Numbered from the stretch's first letter, positions 29,057 to 38,049 are shown. The stretch: DNA of 64,000 bases from Sulfuriferula sp. (GCA_031291235.1 JARLJL010000006.1:248001-312000); one strand, 5' to 3'. A program made the numbers and translations. Notes: generated by a model from the sequence alone, not told the origin.

Positions 29057-32000
29057 TCATACCGTATTTTCCGGCGATCCGGCAGTGGGCAACGTAACGG
29101 TAAACGTCGTTCCACGGCCCGGTTCACTCGCTACTTCGACCTTGCCGCCATTACTCTGCGTCAGGTTTTTTACTACGACCAGCCCCAGCCCGATACCCTT
29201 GGGCTTGGTCGTGAACAGCGGCTGAAACAGTCTGGACAGCTGTTCCGGCGTCATGCCGACACCGGTGTCCTGCACACTGATGACGAGCGTCTGCGCTGCC
29301 GGATCTGCGCTCGCGCGTATCGTCAACTCACCGCCGTCCTGCATCGCCTCGATACCGTTGCTGATCAGATTGCGCAGCACTTGTCCGACCTGCATGGGGT
29401 CGACCCGCAATGCCGGCAGCATATCGGGGATATCCTGCCGAATAACAACATTGGCAGGCACATCGCACTTGCGCAACACCTGATCGATCAGATTGGCTGC
29501 CGCTATAATCTGAGGCTGAGGCGGCTTGGTACGAACCGAATCCAGCAAATCGCCGACGATGCGGTCGGCCACACCGATTTCATTCTTGATAATCCCCAGA
29601 TATTCCCTGGTCGTATCATCCGCATCCGGCAGCACCGTCTGCAGGAAATAAACCGCATTGCTCATGACGCCCAGCGGGTTGCGCAGCTCGTGGCCGACGC
29701 TACCGGCTACCTGTCCCAGCACTGCCAGTTTTTCCTTGCGCACCAGTTCTTCCTGAGCATCCAGCAATTGTCTGGTGCGTTCTTCTACCTTGATTTCCAG
29801 TTCCTCATTCAATTTGCGGATTTTGTCATCGATGAGCTTGCGATCGGTAATGTCGCGCGCTATGCCGGTCGCAAACCATTTGCCATTCACCTGCATGGCA
29901 GAGAGCGAAAGCTCAATAGGGAATTCATCGCCATTCTTGCGCACAGCCACCAATTCCTGCGTCGTGCCAACCGCAGCGCCTTCCCCGGAAAGCGCAAAAG
30001 CCGTCAAACCGCGATGCGCCGCCTCGCGAAAACGAGCCGGCATCAGGAAATCGTGCAACAATTGCCCGACTGCCTCCTCCCTGCTGTAACCGAATATCGT
30101 TTCTGCGGCCGGATTCCAGGCTGTAATCTCGTCGGTTTCCCCATTGATGGAGATAATGGCATCGCGTGCCGTATCGACTACGCGACGAAAACGCTCCTCG
30201 CTTTCCAGCAAGTGCAATTCCATTTTTTTGTATTCGGTAATGTCCTCATAAATACCCAGCATGCCGATGGTTTCATGAGCCGAATTACGCAACGGCACTT
30301 TCGAGGTGCGCAACCAGATACTGCCGCCGTCCGGCGTCGTCTGCAGCTCATCGTACGAAAGTTTGGGAATGCCTGAGTTCATCACCTGCAAATCATCGGC
30401 GCGATAAAGCTCGGCCTGATTTTTCCAGGTCATATCGAAATCATTTTTACCGATCAACTCATCGGGACTGCTTAATCCCGCGTCTTTCGCAAACAGGGTA
30501 TTGCAGCCCAGATACTGCAAATCCCTGTCTTTCCAGAATACACGAATGGGAATCGTCTCGATAATCTGACTGGTTAATTCCTGTTGCTTGCGCAGTGCCG
30601 TTTCCGCCAGCTTGCGCTCGGAAATGTCCCGATCCATGCCCCGGTAACCGCGAAACGCCTTATTCTGGTCGAAAATCGGCACGCCGCTGGTTTCCAGCAC
30701 GATCTGCCGGCCATCCTTGCGAATATTGATATTTTCCAGACGCGAGAATGGCTGCTGCGATTGCGCGATCTCCATGAAGACCGGGAGCAAACGCTCCGCT
30801 TCCGGCTGCGGCATGAAGTCGAACGGCGTTTTGCCGATAATTTCTTCCGGCTCATAGCCCAGCACCGTTCTGCACTGCGGACTGACGTAGGTATAAATCC
30901 CTTGTGCGTCGGCCTCCCATATCCAGTCGCTGCTTTGCTCCACCAGATCGCGGAAACGTTTCTCGTTTGCCGCAAGCGCCATTTCTGTCAGCCAGCTATC
31001 GGTCACGTCGTGCACAGTTCCCAGCACCTTGATTGCTTGTCCATCCTCCCCGCAAAGCACTTCGCCGCGCTCGCGCACATAACGCAGAGAACCGTCCGGA
31101 CGCAAGATGCGATGATCGATGCTGAACGCATGCCCCTGCGTTAATGCGTTACGCACCTGTTGTTCAACATGCTGGCGATCATCGGCATGCACTGCCTGCA
31201 TGAATGCCTCGTAATTGGCGCCGAACTGCTGCGGCGCAAGGCCGAAAATGTGGTATATCTCATCAGACCACGACAGCTTGTCCTGCACGACATCCCATTC
31301 CCAGTTACCGAGATGCGCAATGCGTTGCGCCTCGACCAGACTGCCGGTACGCAACGCCACCTCGCGCTCAAGCTCGGCACGATGCTGTTCCAGCTCGTTA
31401 TCGCGGAGCTGAATCTGCTCCAGCATATCGTTGAATGCGTTTGCCAGCATACCTACCTCATCCTTGCTGGGTACGTCCGCGCGCAATGCATAATTCCTGT
31501 CTCTGGATACCGTACGCATCAGTTCGAGCAGACGCTCTATGGGGCCTGTCACGTTGGGCTGCATCCTGACTATCAGCGCCCAGACCATCCCCAGACCGAT
31601 CAGCATCACAGCCAGCATGAACATCAGATTCCAGATCAGCTGTTGGTAAACCGGCAGCAGACTGGCTTGTACGTGTATGGTGCCGATGCGCTTGCCGCCG
31701 AACATCACCGGACGATACAAATCGATGTGCTTTGTACTGAATGTCTGCCCGCTATCGGCCAGCAACTCGCGTAACGGCGTAGGCGCCCGGGAGGGATGCA
31801 TATAAATGGCAAAGAGCTTGCCGTCATTGTCCTCTATGGCGGCAAAGTCGATGTAATCTATCGTCTGCAAAGCGTTCAATGTCGCCTGCGCCGAGGTTTT
31901 ATCACGGGATTGCAGGGCAGCGGCACTGTTGATCGAAACGATACCCGTATTGCTATTGACGGTATTAATCAGTTCGCTGCGATATACAACCCACTGCTGG

Positions 32001-32110
32001 GTGGTGGAAACGACAGCGGCGAACAGCAACGCAACCCCTGCCGACAGAATGGCAATAACCGTCAGCTTGCGGCGTACGATCATGTCCTGAAATATGGCAA
32101 TCAGACTCAC
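29057..32110 (-). CDS. Large membrane sensor histidine kinase (CHASE-like, HAMP, PAS x4)
   Basis: A 1017-residue hybrid-free kinase. TM1 (about 14-36), periplasmic sensor of CHASE type (about 37-163), TM2 (about 166-188), HAMP (about 190-245), four PAS/PAC domains (about 265-375, 385-500, 510-625, 635-750), coiled-coil, HisKA with His807 in GHELRNPLG and HATPase (NLISNGIEAM, DTGVG, GLGLVVV). It is the first gene of the cluster and the likely main input. The start is GTG 32110 with a modest GGGG site. No receiver is attached, so it must act on the separate receiver proteins downstream. Confidence 0.9.
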   Translation of the reverse strand: MSLIAIFQDMIVRRKLTVIAILSAGVALLFAAVVSTTQQWVVYRSELINTVNSNTGIVSINSAAALQSRDKTSAQATLNALQTIDYIDFAAIEDNDGKLFAIYMHPSRAPTPLRELLADSGQTFSTKHIDLYRPVMFGGKRIGTIHVQASLLPVYQQLIWNLMFMLAVMLIGLGMVWALIVRMQPNVTGPIERLLELMRTVSRDRNYALRADVPSKDEVGMLANAFNDMLEQIQLRDNELEQHRAELEREVALRTGSLVEAQRIAHLGNWEWDVVQDKLSWSDEIYHIFGLAPQQFGANYEAFMQAVHADDRQHVEQQVRNALTQGHAFSIDHRILRPDGSLRYVRERGEVLCGEDGQAIKVLGTVHDVTDSWLTEMALAANEKRFRDLVEQSSDWIWEADAQGIYTYVSPQCRTVLGYEPEEIIGKTPFDFMPQPEAERLLPVFMEIAQSQQPFSRLENINIRKDGRQIVLETSGVPIFDQNKAFRGYRGMDRDISERKLAETALRKQQELTSQIIETIPIRVFWKDRDLQYLGCNTLFAKDAGLSSPDELIGKNDFDMTWKNQAELYRADDLQVMNSGIPKLSYDELQTTPDGGSIWLRTSKVPLRNSAHETIGMLGIYEDITEYKKMELHLLESEERFRRVVDTARDAIISINGETDEITAWNPAAETIFGYSREEAVGQLLHDFLMPARFREAAHRGLTAFALSGEGAAVGTTQELVAVRKNGDEFPIELSLSAMQVNGKWFATGIARDITDRKLIDDKIRKLNEELEIKVEERTRQLLDAQEELVRKEKLAVLGQVAGSVGHELRNPLGVMSNAVYFLQTVLPDADDTTREYLGIIKNEIGVADRIVGDLLDSVRTKPPQPQIIAAANLIDQVLRKCDVPANVVIRQDIPDMLPALRVDPMQVGQVLRNLISNGIEAMQDGGELTIRASADPAAQTLVISVQDTGVGMTPEQLSRLFQPLFTTKPKGIGLGLVVVKNLTQSNGGKVEVASEPGRGTTFTVTLPTAGSPENTV

Positions 32111-32189
32111 CGTTTACCCCCGTTGTAGGAATGTGTCTGCCGTTAGCAGTAATGACGCCGGAAAATACCGGCAGATGTGGCGATCTCGG

Positions 32190-32228
32190 TCAATGGCCGG
32201 CGAGGGGAAATAAATGATTTGCCTGCAT
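32190..32228 (-). CDS. Putative 12-codon leader ORF before the kinase cluster
   Basis: A short frame encoding MQANHLFPLAGH and ending in TGA. It has a perfect AGGAGG (32235-32240) six bases before its ATG, much better than the site of the kinase it precedes (GTG start, 80 bases downstream). The leader after it can form two exclusive stems: CTGCCGG (32168-32174) can pair with CCGGC (32157-32161) or with CGGCAG (32137-32142; all as read on the minus strand). This resembles a translational control leader, but no function is known. Confidence 0.4.
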   Translation of the reverse strand: MQANHLFPLAGH

Positions 32229-32425
32229 TGTTATCCTCCTTGGTAAATCAGGGATTTAGCGTATTGTATTATTTATATAATTCGCAACAGCTGCATGCGC
32301 TGCTAGAAATGAGGATAGTTCAGAATACAGGCTTGCGCAACTTATACCGCACAGACAATCCGGTATTCAAGACGAGGAGATGGAGAGAATAAGACGAAAT
32401 CGCGGGGGGAAAGAATAGAAATAGC

Positions 32426-32450
32426 GCCGTCCATTCGAACAACGGACGGC
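32426..32450 (-). terminator. Hairpin downstream of the dsrE-like gene
   Basis: GCCGTCC (32426-32432) pairs with GGACGGC (32444-32450) around an 11-base loop. Read on the minus strand it is followed by a moderately T-rich stretch (CTATTTCTATTCTTTCC), consistent with a weak intrinsic terminator for the dsrE-like gene. Confidence 0.5.
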
Positions 32451-32532
32451 TGCATGAAACGATCATTGCGAAACCGGCTACCGTACAATCGGCAGCCGGG
32501 AAACGCTTATGCAGGTATAACGCGCCGGCAGT

Positions 32533-32994
32533 TTAAGGCCGGATATACGCGTAACCTTCCATCTGTTTTTGGGCTATCTCGATGACGCCACCCGGCACGT
32601 AACCGATTTCAGGCAGCATGTCGTCACGCGTCAGTTTTTGCGCGTGCATGGTGTTTTCGCAGGCGACAATTTTAACGCCGGAGTCTATAGCATCCTTGAC
32701 TCTGGAACCGACCTGCGAATCGAATTTGAGCATGTTGATACCCGGCCCATAGGCCACGATTTCAAGCACGGTGTTATCCTTACCCAGCGCGCTCTGGAAA
32801 TTCTTGACGTTATTGAGGGTTAAATTCCATTTTTGCGGATCGTTATCGCTCACCTGGAAAACCACTTTCATTTTGGCTTTTTGTACTTGAGCCGCATCCC
32901 CGCCATCGGCAGCATAAACCGTTGCCGAAACACTGGCTACTGCGAACAGCGCAGCCGCCAACAAACTTTTTAACACTTTGTTTTTATATGCCAT
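32533..32994 (-). CDS. Periplasmic DsrE-family protein
   Basis: A 153-residue protein with a signal peptide (about 1-28, cleavage after ATVYA). The mature domain is of the DsrE/DsrF-like sulfur-relay type: a VVFQVSDND strand, the LEIVAYGPG segment, and a single conserved Cys in GVKIVACENTM (about residue 111). Cytosolic DsrE proteins relay persulfide sulfur; the role of the secreted branch is not established. GGAG lies nine bases before the ATG. It is a single-gene unit. Confidence 0.87.
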   Translation of the reverse strand: MAYKNKVLKSLLAAALFAVASVSATVYAADGGDAAQVQKAKMKVVFQVSDNDPQKWNLTLNNVKNFQSALGKDNTVLEIVAYGPGINMLKFDSQVGSRVKDAIDSGVKIVACENTMHAQKLTRDDMLPEIGYVPGGVIEIAQKQMEGYAYIRP

Positions 32995-33353
32995 TACATC
33001 GGTCTCCGTTTAATCAAATAAAAAAATCGTACCCATAAAACCATACAATGCGGTTGAACCCTGCTGCGGCATCGCAGCCCGCACTTTGCACCCCCTCATA
33101 CTATGAAGACGGAATATTCCGGAAAATATTCCATTTACATCACAGATTCTATCCCGCCATTTTCTACGCTCATCAAACTGCAAACGCATCCGCTCCGACC
33201 CACCGCAGTGCGTGATTAACGAGCATGCCTGCCTATGGTGCAAGCTGCCTGAATTATCACATTGAAAACTAACAATAAACAGCGTTTTATCGGGCATGTT
33301 TCTTGCCTGTTACCTAGACAGCATTCCTGCAAAAATACGATTCAGCCTATATC
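32995..33353. other. Divergent intergenic region
   Basis: This gap of about 360 bases separates the dsrE-like gene (minus) and the AraC-type regulator (plus). Apart from the dyad at 33111-33132 no gene or clear promoter was found; a 95-codon minus frame at 33010-33297 lacks coding character. Confidence 0.5.
33111..33132. promoter_or_regulatory. Perfect dyad between dsrE-like and eutR-like genes
   Basis: GGAATATT (33111-33118) and AATATTCC (33125-33132) form perfect 8-bp inverted arms around the centre CCGGAA. It lies 117 bases from the dsrE-like start and 222 bases from the AraC-type start, in a divergent intergenic region, and looks like a regulator binding site. The protein that binds it is unknown. 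Confidence 0.45.
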
Positions 33354-34337
33354 ATGACTATGCAATCAAGTGCACCATGGACAGCGTCCCAGCATCTGGT
33401 CAATCACCGGGAAACACATGATTTCGACGAACAGGCCGAACTGTTGCGTGGCTGGAATCAGGACTACCAGCAAATGTCCTCCGGCAACTTTAACGGCTAT
33501 GTTTCGGAAATCAAATTTGATGACGTACACCTGTTTCTCGAATACACCAGTCAAGCCCTGTTCCAACATGGACAGCTGACAGAGGATAGAGTTGCAGTAG
33601 GCGTACCGCTGACGGCAAAAAATCGCGGCGTATTCTGCGGCACAGTCAGTGCCGACAATAGCATGCATGTGTTTTCCGGGCGGGACGGCTTTGAGTTTTT
33701 CTCCCCGACCGGGCTGGTCATGGCCGGCATATCAGTCAATCGCAACGACTTGCTGAACATGCTGACAACGCAGGAACAGGCCGCCGTACAAACAAACTGT
33801 GAACATGCCCATGTTTTCGCACTGGAAACTGCCGGGCTAAGCGCGATACGCCATTTCATGAGCGGCGTATTCCAGACGGTACAAGCCACGCCGTCCATGT
33901 TGCAGAACAGCCAGATAACCGCATCGCTACGCGCGTCGCTATTATCCCTGCTGGCCGACAATCTGGCGCACACAGCCGACGAGCTGCTGATTCCGCCGTC
34001 GTCTGCCCGCTGCTGGAAAATCGTTGCCGAATCCCGCGACTATGTGCTCGGATTATCGGAAAACCCGATCAGTGTTGCCGAATTGTGCCAGCATTTCGGG
34101 GTAAGCCGGCGCACGCTGCAATACTGCTTTCACAACATGCTCGCCACCAGCCCGGCAGCGTATTTGCGCGCGGAACGACTGAACGCGGTACGCCACATGC
34201 TGAAAACTGCCAACTCGGTCACAGAAGCTGCAGCCCACTGGGGATTCTGGCATTTCGGGCATTTTTCGCAGGAATACAAAAAGATGTTTGGCGAATTGCC
34301 GTCGACGACATTCAAACGCCTGCATTCGCTCAACTAG
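33354..34337 (+). CDS. eutR: AraC family regulator, EutR-like
   Basis: A 327-residue transcription factor. A ligand-sensing N-terminal domain (about 1-215) is followed by an AraC-type double helix-turn-helix (about 220-325) with ISVAELCQHFGVSRRTLQYCF and the second helix at VTEAAAHWGFWHFGHFSQEYK. The layout matches EutR, which activates ethanolamine genes when ethanolamine and adenosylcobalamin are present. Its 3' end overlaps eutC by 8 bases in a convergent arrangement, so it probably acts on the eat-eutB-eutC promoter from a distance. Confidence 0.82.
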   Translation: MTMQSSAPWTASQHLVNHRETHDFDEQAELLRGWNQDYQQMSSGNFNGYVSEIKFDDVHLFLEYTSQALFQHGQLTEDRVAVGVPLTAKNRGVFCGTVSADNSMHVFSGRDGFEFFSPTGLVMAGISVNRNDLLNMLTTQEQAAVQTNCEHAHVFALETAGLSAIRHFMSGVFQTVQATPSMLQNSQITASLRASLLSLLADNLAHTADELLIPPSSARCWKIVAESRDYVLGLSENPISVAELCQHFGVSRRTLQYCFHNMLATSPAAYLRAERLNAVRHMLKTANSVTEAAAHWGFWHFGHFSQEYKKMFGELPSTTFKRLHSLN

Positions 34338-35112
34338 GCAGATTCAATAGTCCGCTATCGGCGATTTGCAGCATATCGCTTTCATCTTTCAGATCGACGC
34401 CCGACTGCTGCAAGCGCAGCGACGCATTGGCCAGCCACAGCAGTTTTTTGGCCGCCGCCGCATAACTCAGCCCTTCGGGACGCACATTGGAAATGCAGTT
34501 GCGCTCGGCATCATTGCGCCCGACCCGCGGCGCATAGGTCAAATAAATGCCCAGGCTATCCGGCGAACTCAAACCGGGCCGCTCGCCTATCAATATCGCC
34601 ACCATGCGTGCACCCAGCGCCTCGCCGATCTCATCGCCGATGGCAACGCGCGCCTGACTGGCCGTGACTACCGGGCCGAACTGCCAGCCGGCTGGCGCAC
34701 GCTGCCGCAACTCGGTGATGAGCGGCAGCGCATGCCGGTGTACCGCCAGCGCCGACAAGCCGTCGCCGATAACCAGCAATAAATCCGGCGGCATCGACAG
34801 CTTGACTGCCTGCAACGCATCCAGCCCGGCCGCGTCGACGCGCCGCCCGAAATCCGGGCGCAGCAGGTAGACGGTGCGATCGGCAGCACGGCTGTTGACA
34901 TGCACCGTCTGCAATCCGGCAGCTGTCAAACCGGCGCTCAGCGCCGCAGTATCCAGCGGCAGATGCACGGCATCCCGCGCCATCGCATGCGCATAACCGA
35001 AATTCAGCACCTCCTGCGTCGGCAGGCTGGTACCGGCCCGGCCCAATGCAATACGCGCCTGGGTAAATTGCCGCAGCCGCTGCCAGGGATCGGCGGTAAC
35101 GACGATACTCAT
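34330..35112 (-). CDS. eutC: Ethanolamine ammonia-lyase small subunit
   Basis: A 260-residue light chain of the adenosylcobalamin-dependent lyase that splits ethanolamine to acetaldehyde and ammonia. Recognisable segments are ARIALGRAGTSLPT, LLLVIGDGLSA, IGDEIGEALGARM, LIGERPGLSSPDSLG and RNCISNVRPEGL. An open frame continues upstream to 35217 inside eutB, but ATG 35112 overlaps the eutB stop as ATGA and gives the normal family length. Confidence 0.95.
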   Translation of the reverse strand: MSIVVTADPWQRLRQFTQARIALGRAGTSLPTQEVLNFGYAHAMARDAVHLPLDTAALSAGLTAAGLQTVHVNSRAADRTVYLLRPDFGRRVDAAGLDALQAVKLSMPPDLLLVIGDGLSALAVHRHALPLITELRQRAPAGWQFGPVVTASQARVAIGDEIGEALGARMVAILIGERPGLSSPDSLGIYLTYAPRVGRNDAERNCISNVRPEGLSYAAAAKKLLWLANASLRLQQSGVDLKDESDMLQIADSGLLNLPS

Positions 35113-36506
35113 GCCGTTGCCGGCAGATTGCCCGGCATGGTTTGCAGCAGCCGGTGCGTCGCCTGCACCGGGCGCACCCGTCCGCTGCCGTCCGTGATGT
35201 TCATCGTTTTCAGCCATAATTCGAACTCCGGTGCCGGTTTCAAGCCCAGCACGTTGCGCAGATAGAGCGCGTCGTGAAAAGAGGTAGTCTGATAATTGAG
35301 CATGATATCGTCGGAGCCGGGGATACCCATGATGAAGGTCACTTCCGCAGCCGCCAGCAGCGTCATCAGGTTATCCATGTCGTCCTGATCGGCCTCGGCA
35401 TGGTTGGTATAGCACACGTCGCAACCCAGCGGCACACCCAGCAGCTTGCCGCAAAAATGATCCTCCAGTCCGGCGCGGATGATCTGCTTGCCGTTGTACA
35501 GATATTCCGGCCCGATGAAACCGACCACGGTGTTGCTGAGCAGCGGCGAAAAATGGCGGGCAACCGCATAGGCGCGCGCTTCGCAGGTCTGCTGATCGAC
35601 GCCGAAATTGGCGCCCGCCGACAGCACGCTGCCCTGCCCGGTCTCGAAATACATCACGTTATTGCCCACCGTGCCGCGATTCAGCGACAGCGCCGCTTGT
35701 TGCGCCTCGCGCAGTATCGCAATATCAATGCCGAAGCTGCGGTTGGCTTTTTCGGTGCCGGCGATGGACTGAAACACCAGATCGACCGGCGCGCCTTTTT
35801 CCATCAGCCGGATCTGGTTAGTCACATGCGTCAGCACGCAGGACTGCGTCGGAATCGCATATTCGCCGATGACCTCATCGATCAGATAATAGATATCCAT
35901 CAAAGCCGGAATACTGTCGGTCGCCGGATTGATGCCGATCACCGCATCGCCGGAGCCGTACAGCAGGCCGTCTACCAGCGAAGCTGCAATGCCGCGCGGG
36001 TCGTCGGTCGGGTGATTGGGCTGCAGCCGGGAAGACATGCGTCCGGGCAAGCCGATGGTATCGCGGAATGCCGTCACCACACTGCATTTGCGCGCCACCA
36101 GAATCAGATCCTGATTGCGCATCAGCTTGCTCACGGCGGCGGCCATTTCCGGCGTGATACCCGGCGCCACGCGCTGCAAGGTAGCGGTATCCGCCGCATC
36201 CGACAGCAGCCAGTTGCGAAAGTCGCCCACCGTCAAATGGGCGATTTCGGCGAATGCCGCGGCATCGTGGGTATCGACGATGAGCCGGGTCACTTCGTCG
36301 TCCTCGTAGGGGATCACCAGCTCCTGCAAAAATCGCTGTAGCGGCACTTCCGCCAGACACATCCTGGCAGCCATGCGCTCGGCATAAGTCGCCGCAGCAA
36401 CGCCTGCCAGATAATCGCCGGAACGCTCGGGCGTGGCTTTAGCCAGCAAATCCTTCAGGTCGTTGAAATGCCAGGTTTGCATTCCGACGCTATGGCGATA
36501 CTCCAT
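35109..36506 (-). CDS. eutB: Ethanolamine ammonia-lyase large subunit
   Basis: A 465-residue catalytic heavy chain with a TIM-barrel. It contains the family segments TFRD-like AFRDTIGLPGRMSSRLQPNHP, GLLYGSGDAVIGINPATDS, TGQGSVLSAGANFG and HAEADQDDMDNL. It works with EutC and adenosylcobalamin in the cytosol. GGAG precedes the ATG. It lies 47 bases after the permease gene eat, giving an eat-eutB-eutC operon. No acetaldehyde dehydrogenase or microcompartment shell gene is present here. Confidence 0.96.
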   Translation of the reverse strand: MEYRHSVGMQTWHFNDLKDLLAKATPERSGDYLAGVAAATYAERMAARMCLAEVPLQRFLQELVIPYEDDEVTRLIVDTHDAAAFAEIAHLTVGDFRNWLLSDAADTATLQRVAPGITPEMAAAVSKLMRNQDLILVARKCSVVTAFRDTIGLPGRMSSRLQPNHPTDDPRGIAASLVDGLLYGSGDAVIGINPATDSIPALMDIYYLIDEVIGEYAIPTQSCVLTHVTNQIRLMEKGAPVDLVFQSIAGTEKANRSFGIDIAILREAQQAALSLNRGTVGNNVMYFETGQGSVLSAGANFGVDQQTCEARAYAVARHFSPLLSNTVVGFIGPEYLYNGKQIIRAGLEDHFCGKLLGVPLGCDVCYTNHAEADQDDMDNLMTLLAAAEVTFIMGIPGSDDIMLNYQTTSFHDALYLRNVLGLKPAPEFELWLKTMNITDGSGRVRPVQATHRLLQTMPGNLPATA

Positions 36507-36553
36507 GACGTTCTCCAGACGGTACCCGGCTCATGCCGGATACCGCTCCCTTA

Positions 36554-37933
36554 TTAACTGCCAACCAGCACCTGACGGTTGTCGATAGCAGCTTCGCGAT
36601 GATGCCCGGTCAACTTGAAATAACCGAATGCCAACGCCATCAACGCTACAAACAGGCCGGCCAGCAACTGATTGTAATAAATCATGGTCACCAGACTGAT
36701 CGCAGCCAGCACCAGCGCAATGGCAGGGAACAGCGGATAAACCAGCGCCGGGAACGGACGGCTCATGTCCGGCTCGTTCTTGCGCAACGCGAACAGACTG
36801 AGCATGGAAATAATATACATGACGATCGCGCCGAATACCGCCATGGTAATCAGATTCGCCGTCAAAGTCTGCCCGCCGAACGAAATCAGATCGTCGCTGA
36901 ATATCGCTGCCACGCCCACGACGCCGCCGGCAATAATGGCACGATGCGGGGTTTTGAACTTGGGATGTACCGCTGCAAAATACTGCGGCATGTAACCGGC
37001 GCGCGCCAGTGCGAATATCTGCCGCGAGTAGCCCAGGATAATGCCATGGAACGACGCCACCAGACCGAACAAACCGATCCACACCAGCATGTGCAGCCAG
37101 CCGCTATTCGCGCCGACCACCAGCTTCATCGCCTGCGGCAGCGGGTCGTTGATATTCGACAGCGCTTTCCAGTCGCCGGTACCGCCGGCAAACACCATTA
37201 CCCCCATCGCCAGCACCACCAGCGTCAGTATCCCGGCAATGTAAGCGATAGGCACGGTGCGTTTGGGATTCTCGGCTTCCTCGGCAGCCATCGCCACGCC
37301 CTCGATCGCAAGAAAAAACCAGATGGCAAACGGAATCGCCGCCACGATGCCGGGTATCGCCGCCATGCTGAAGCCATCCTGCCCGGACCAGCCGTGCGCG
37401 ACAAAATTGCTCACCGAGAACGCCGGCGACACCACGCCCATGAACACCAGCAACTCGAGTATCGCCAGTATCGTCACAAACAGCTCGAAGGTCGCAGCAA
37501 TGCGCACCCCGATAATATTCAGCGCAATGAAAACGACGTAAGCGCCAGCCGCCATCAATTTGACATCGACGCCGGGAAACTGCACGTTAAGATAAGCCCC
37601 GATCGCCATCGCAATCGCCGGCGGTGCGAAAACGAATTCCACCAGCGTGGCGAATCCGGCAATGAACGCCGCCTTTTCCCCGAACGCTCGCCGCGCATAA
37701 GCGAACGGCCCGCCAGCGTGAGGAATGGAAGTGGTCAATTCGGTAAAGCTGAAAATAAACGTGGCGTACATCACCGCGATGAGTACAGAGGTAACGAGGA
37801 AACCCAGCGTGCCGGCCTTGTCCCAGCCGTAACTCCAACCGAAATATTCGCCGGAAATGACCAGCCCCACGGCCAGCCCCCACATATGCCACACATTCAA
37901 TGCAGGCTTGAGCGTATTGCTTTGACTATCCAT
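36554..37933 (-). CDS. eat: Ethanolamine permease (APC superfamily)
   Basis: A 459-residue inner-membrane transporter with about 12 hydrophobic segments. The first reads WHMWGLAVGLVISGEYFG, the family's opening helix, and the segment STIPHAGGPFAYARRAFG carries the APC substrate-binding loop. It belongs to the ethanolamine permease subgroup of amino acid/polyamine/organocation transporters and supplies substrate for EutBC. GGAG lies 8 bases before the ATG. It is first in the operon. Confidence 0.92.
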   Translation of the reverse strand: MDSQSNTLKPALNVWHMWGLAVGLVISGEYFGWSYGWDKAGTLGFLVTSVLIAVMYATFIFSFTELTTSIPHAGGPFAYARRAFGEKAAFIAGFATLVEFVFAPPAIAMAIGAYLNVQFPGVDVKLMAAGAYVVFIALNIIGVRIAATFELFVTILAILELLVFMGVVSPAFSVSNFVAHGWSGQDGFSMAAIPGIVAAIPFAIWFFLAIEGVAMAAEEAENPKRTVPIAYIAGILTLVVLAMGVMVFAGGTGDWKALSNINDPLPQAMKLVVGANSGWLHMLVWIGLFGLVASFHGIILGYSRQIFALARAGYMPQYFAAVHPKFKTPHRAIIAGGVVGVAAIFSDDLISFGGQTLTANLITMAVFGAIVMYIISMLSLFALRKNEPDMSRPFPALVYPLFPAIALVLAAISLVTMIYYNQLLAGLFVALMALAFGYFKLTGHHREAAIDNRQVLVGS

Positions 37934-37988
37934 GATCTTGCTCCATAAACATTCTGCCGGCCAGCAGCCGCAGAAAACCGTACCCCAT

Positions 37989-38049
37989 AAAAAACCCCGT
38001 CGCGATCGCCGGATAAGCGCACAGGCTATCCGGTCGTCACGTTGGGGTT
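37989..38049 (-). terminator. Rho-independent terminator after pyrR
   Basis: Read on the minus strand, AACCCC (38044-38049) and GGGGTT (37993-37998) enclose an inner hairpin of CCGGATA (38027-38033) and TATCCGG (38009-38015). A run of six T follows (37989-37994). It lies downstream of pyrR and upstream of eat, separating the two units. Confidence 0.6.

Larger units (their letters stand above)
32111..32532. other. Intergenic region upstream of the kinase cluster
   Basis: This gap of about 420 bases lies upstream of the kinase gene and downstream of the dsrE-like gene (both minus). It holds the putative leader ORF, an AT-rich promoter-like stretch around 32260-32290 and the hairpin after the dsrE-like gene. 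A 71-codon frame on plus (32177-32392) has no ribosome-binding site and is not called. Confidence 0.55.

Noticed and set aside
32177-32392. 71-codon plus-strand frame in the kinase-cluster leader
   Set aside because: No ribosome-binding site and no similarity recognised; the minus-strand 12-codon frame has far better start signals.
36533-37948. 471-codon open frame on plus opposite eat
   Set aside because: Antisense shadow of the permease; no domain and biased His/Arg/Asn composition.
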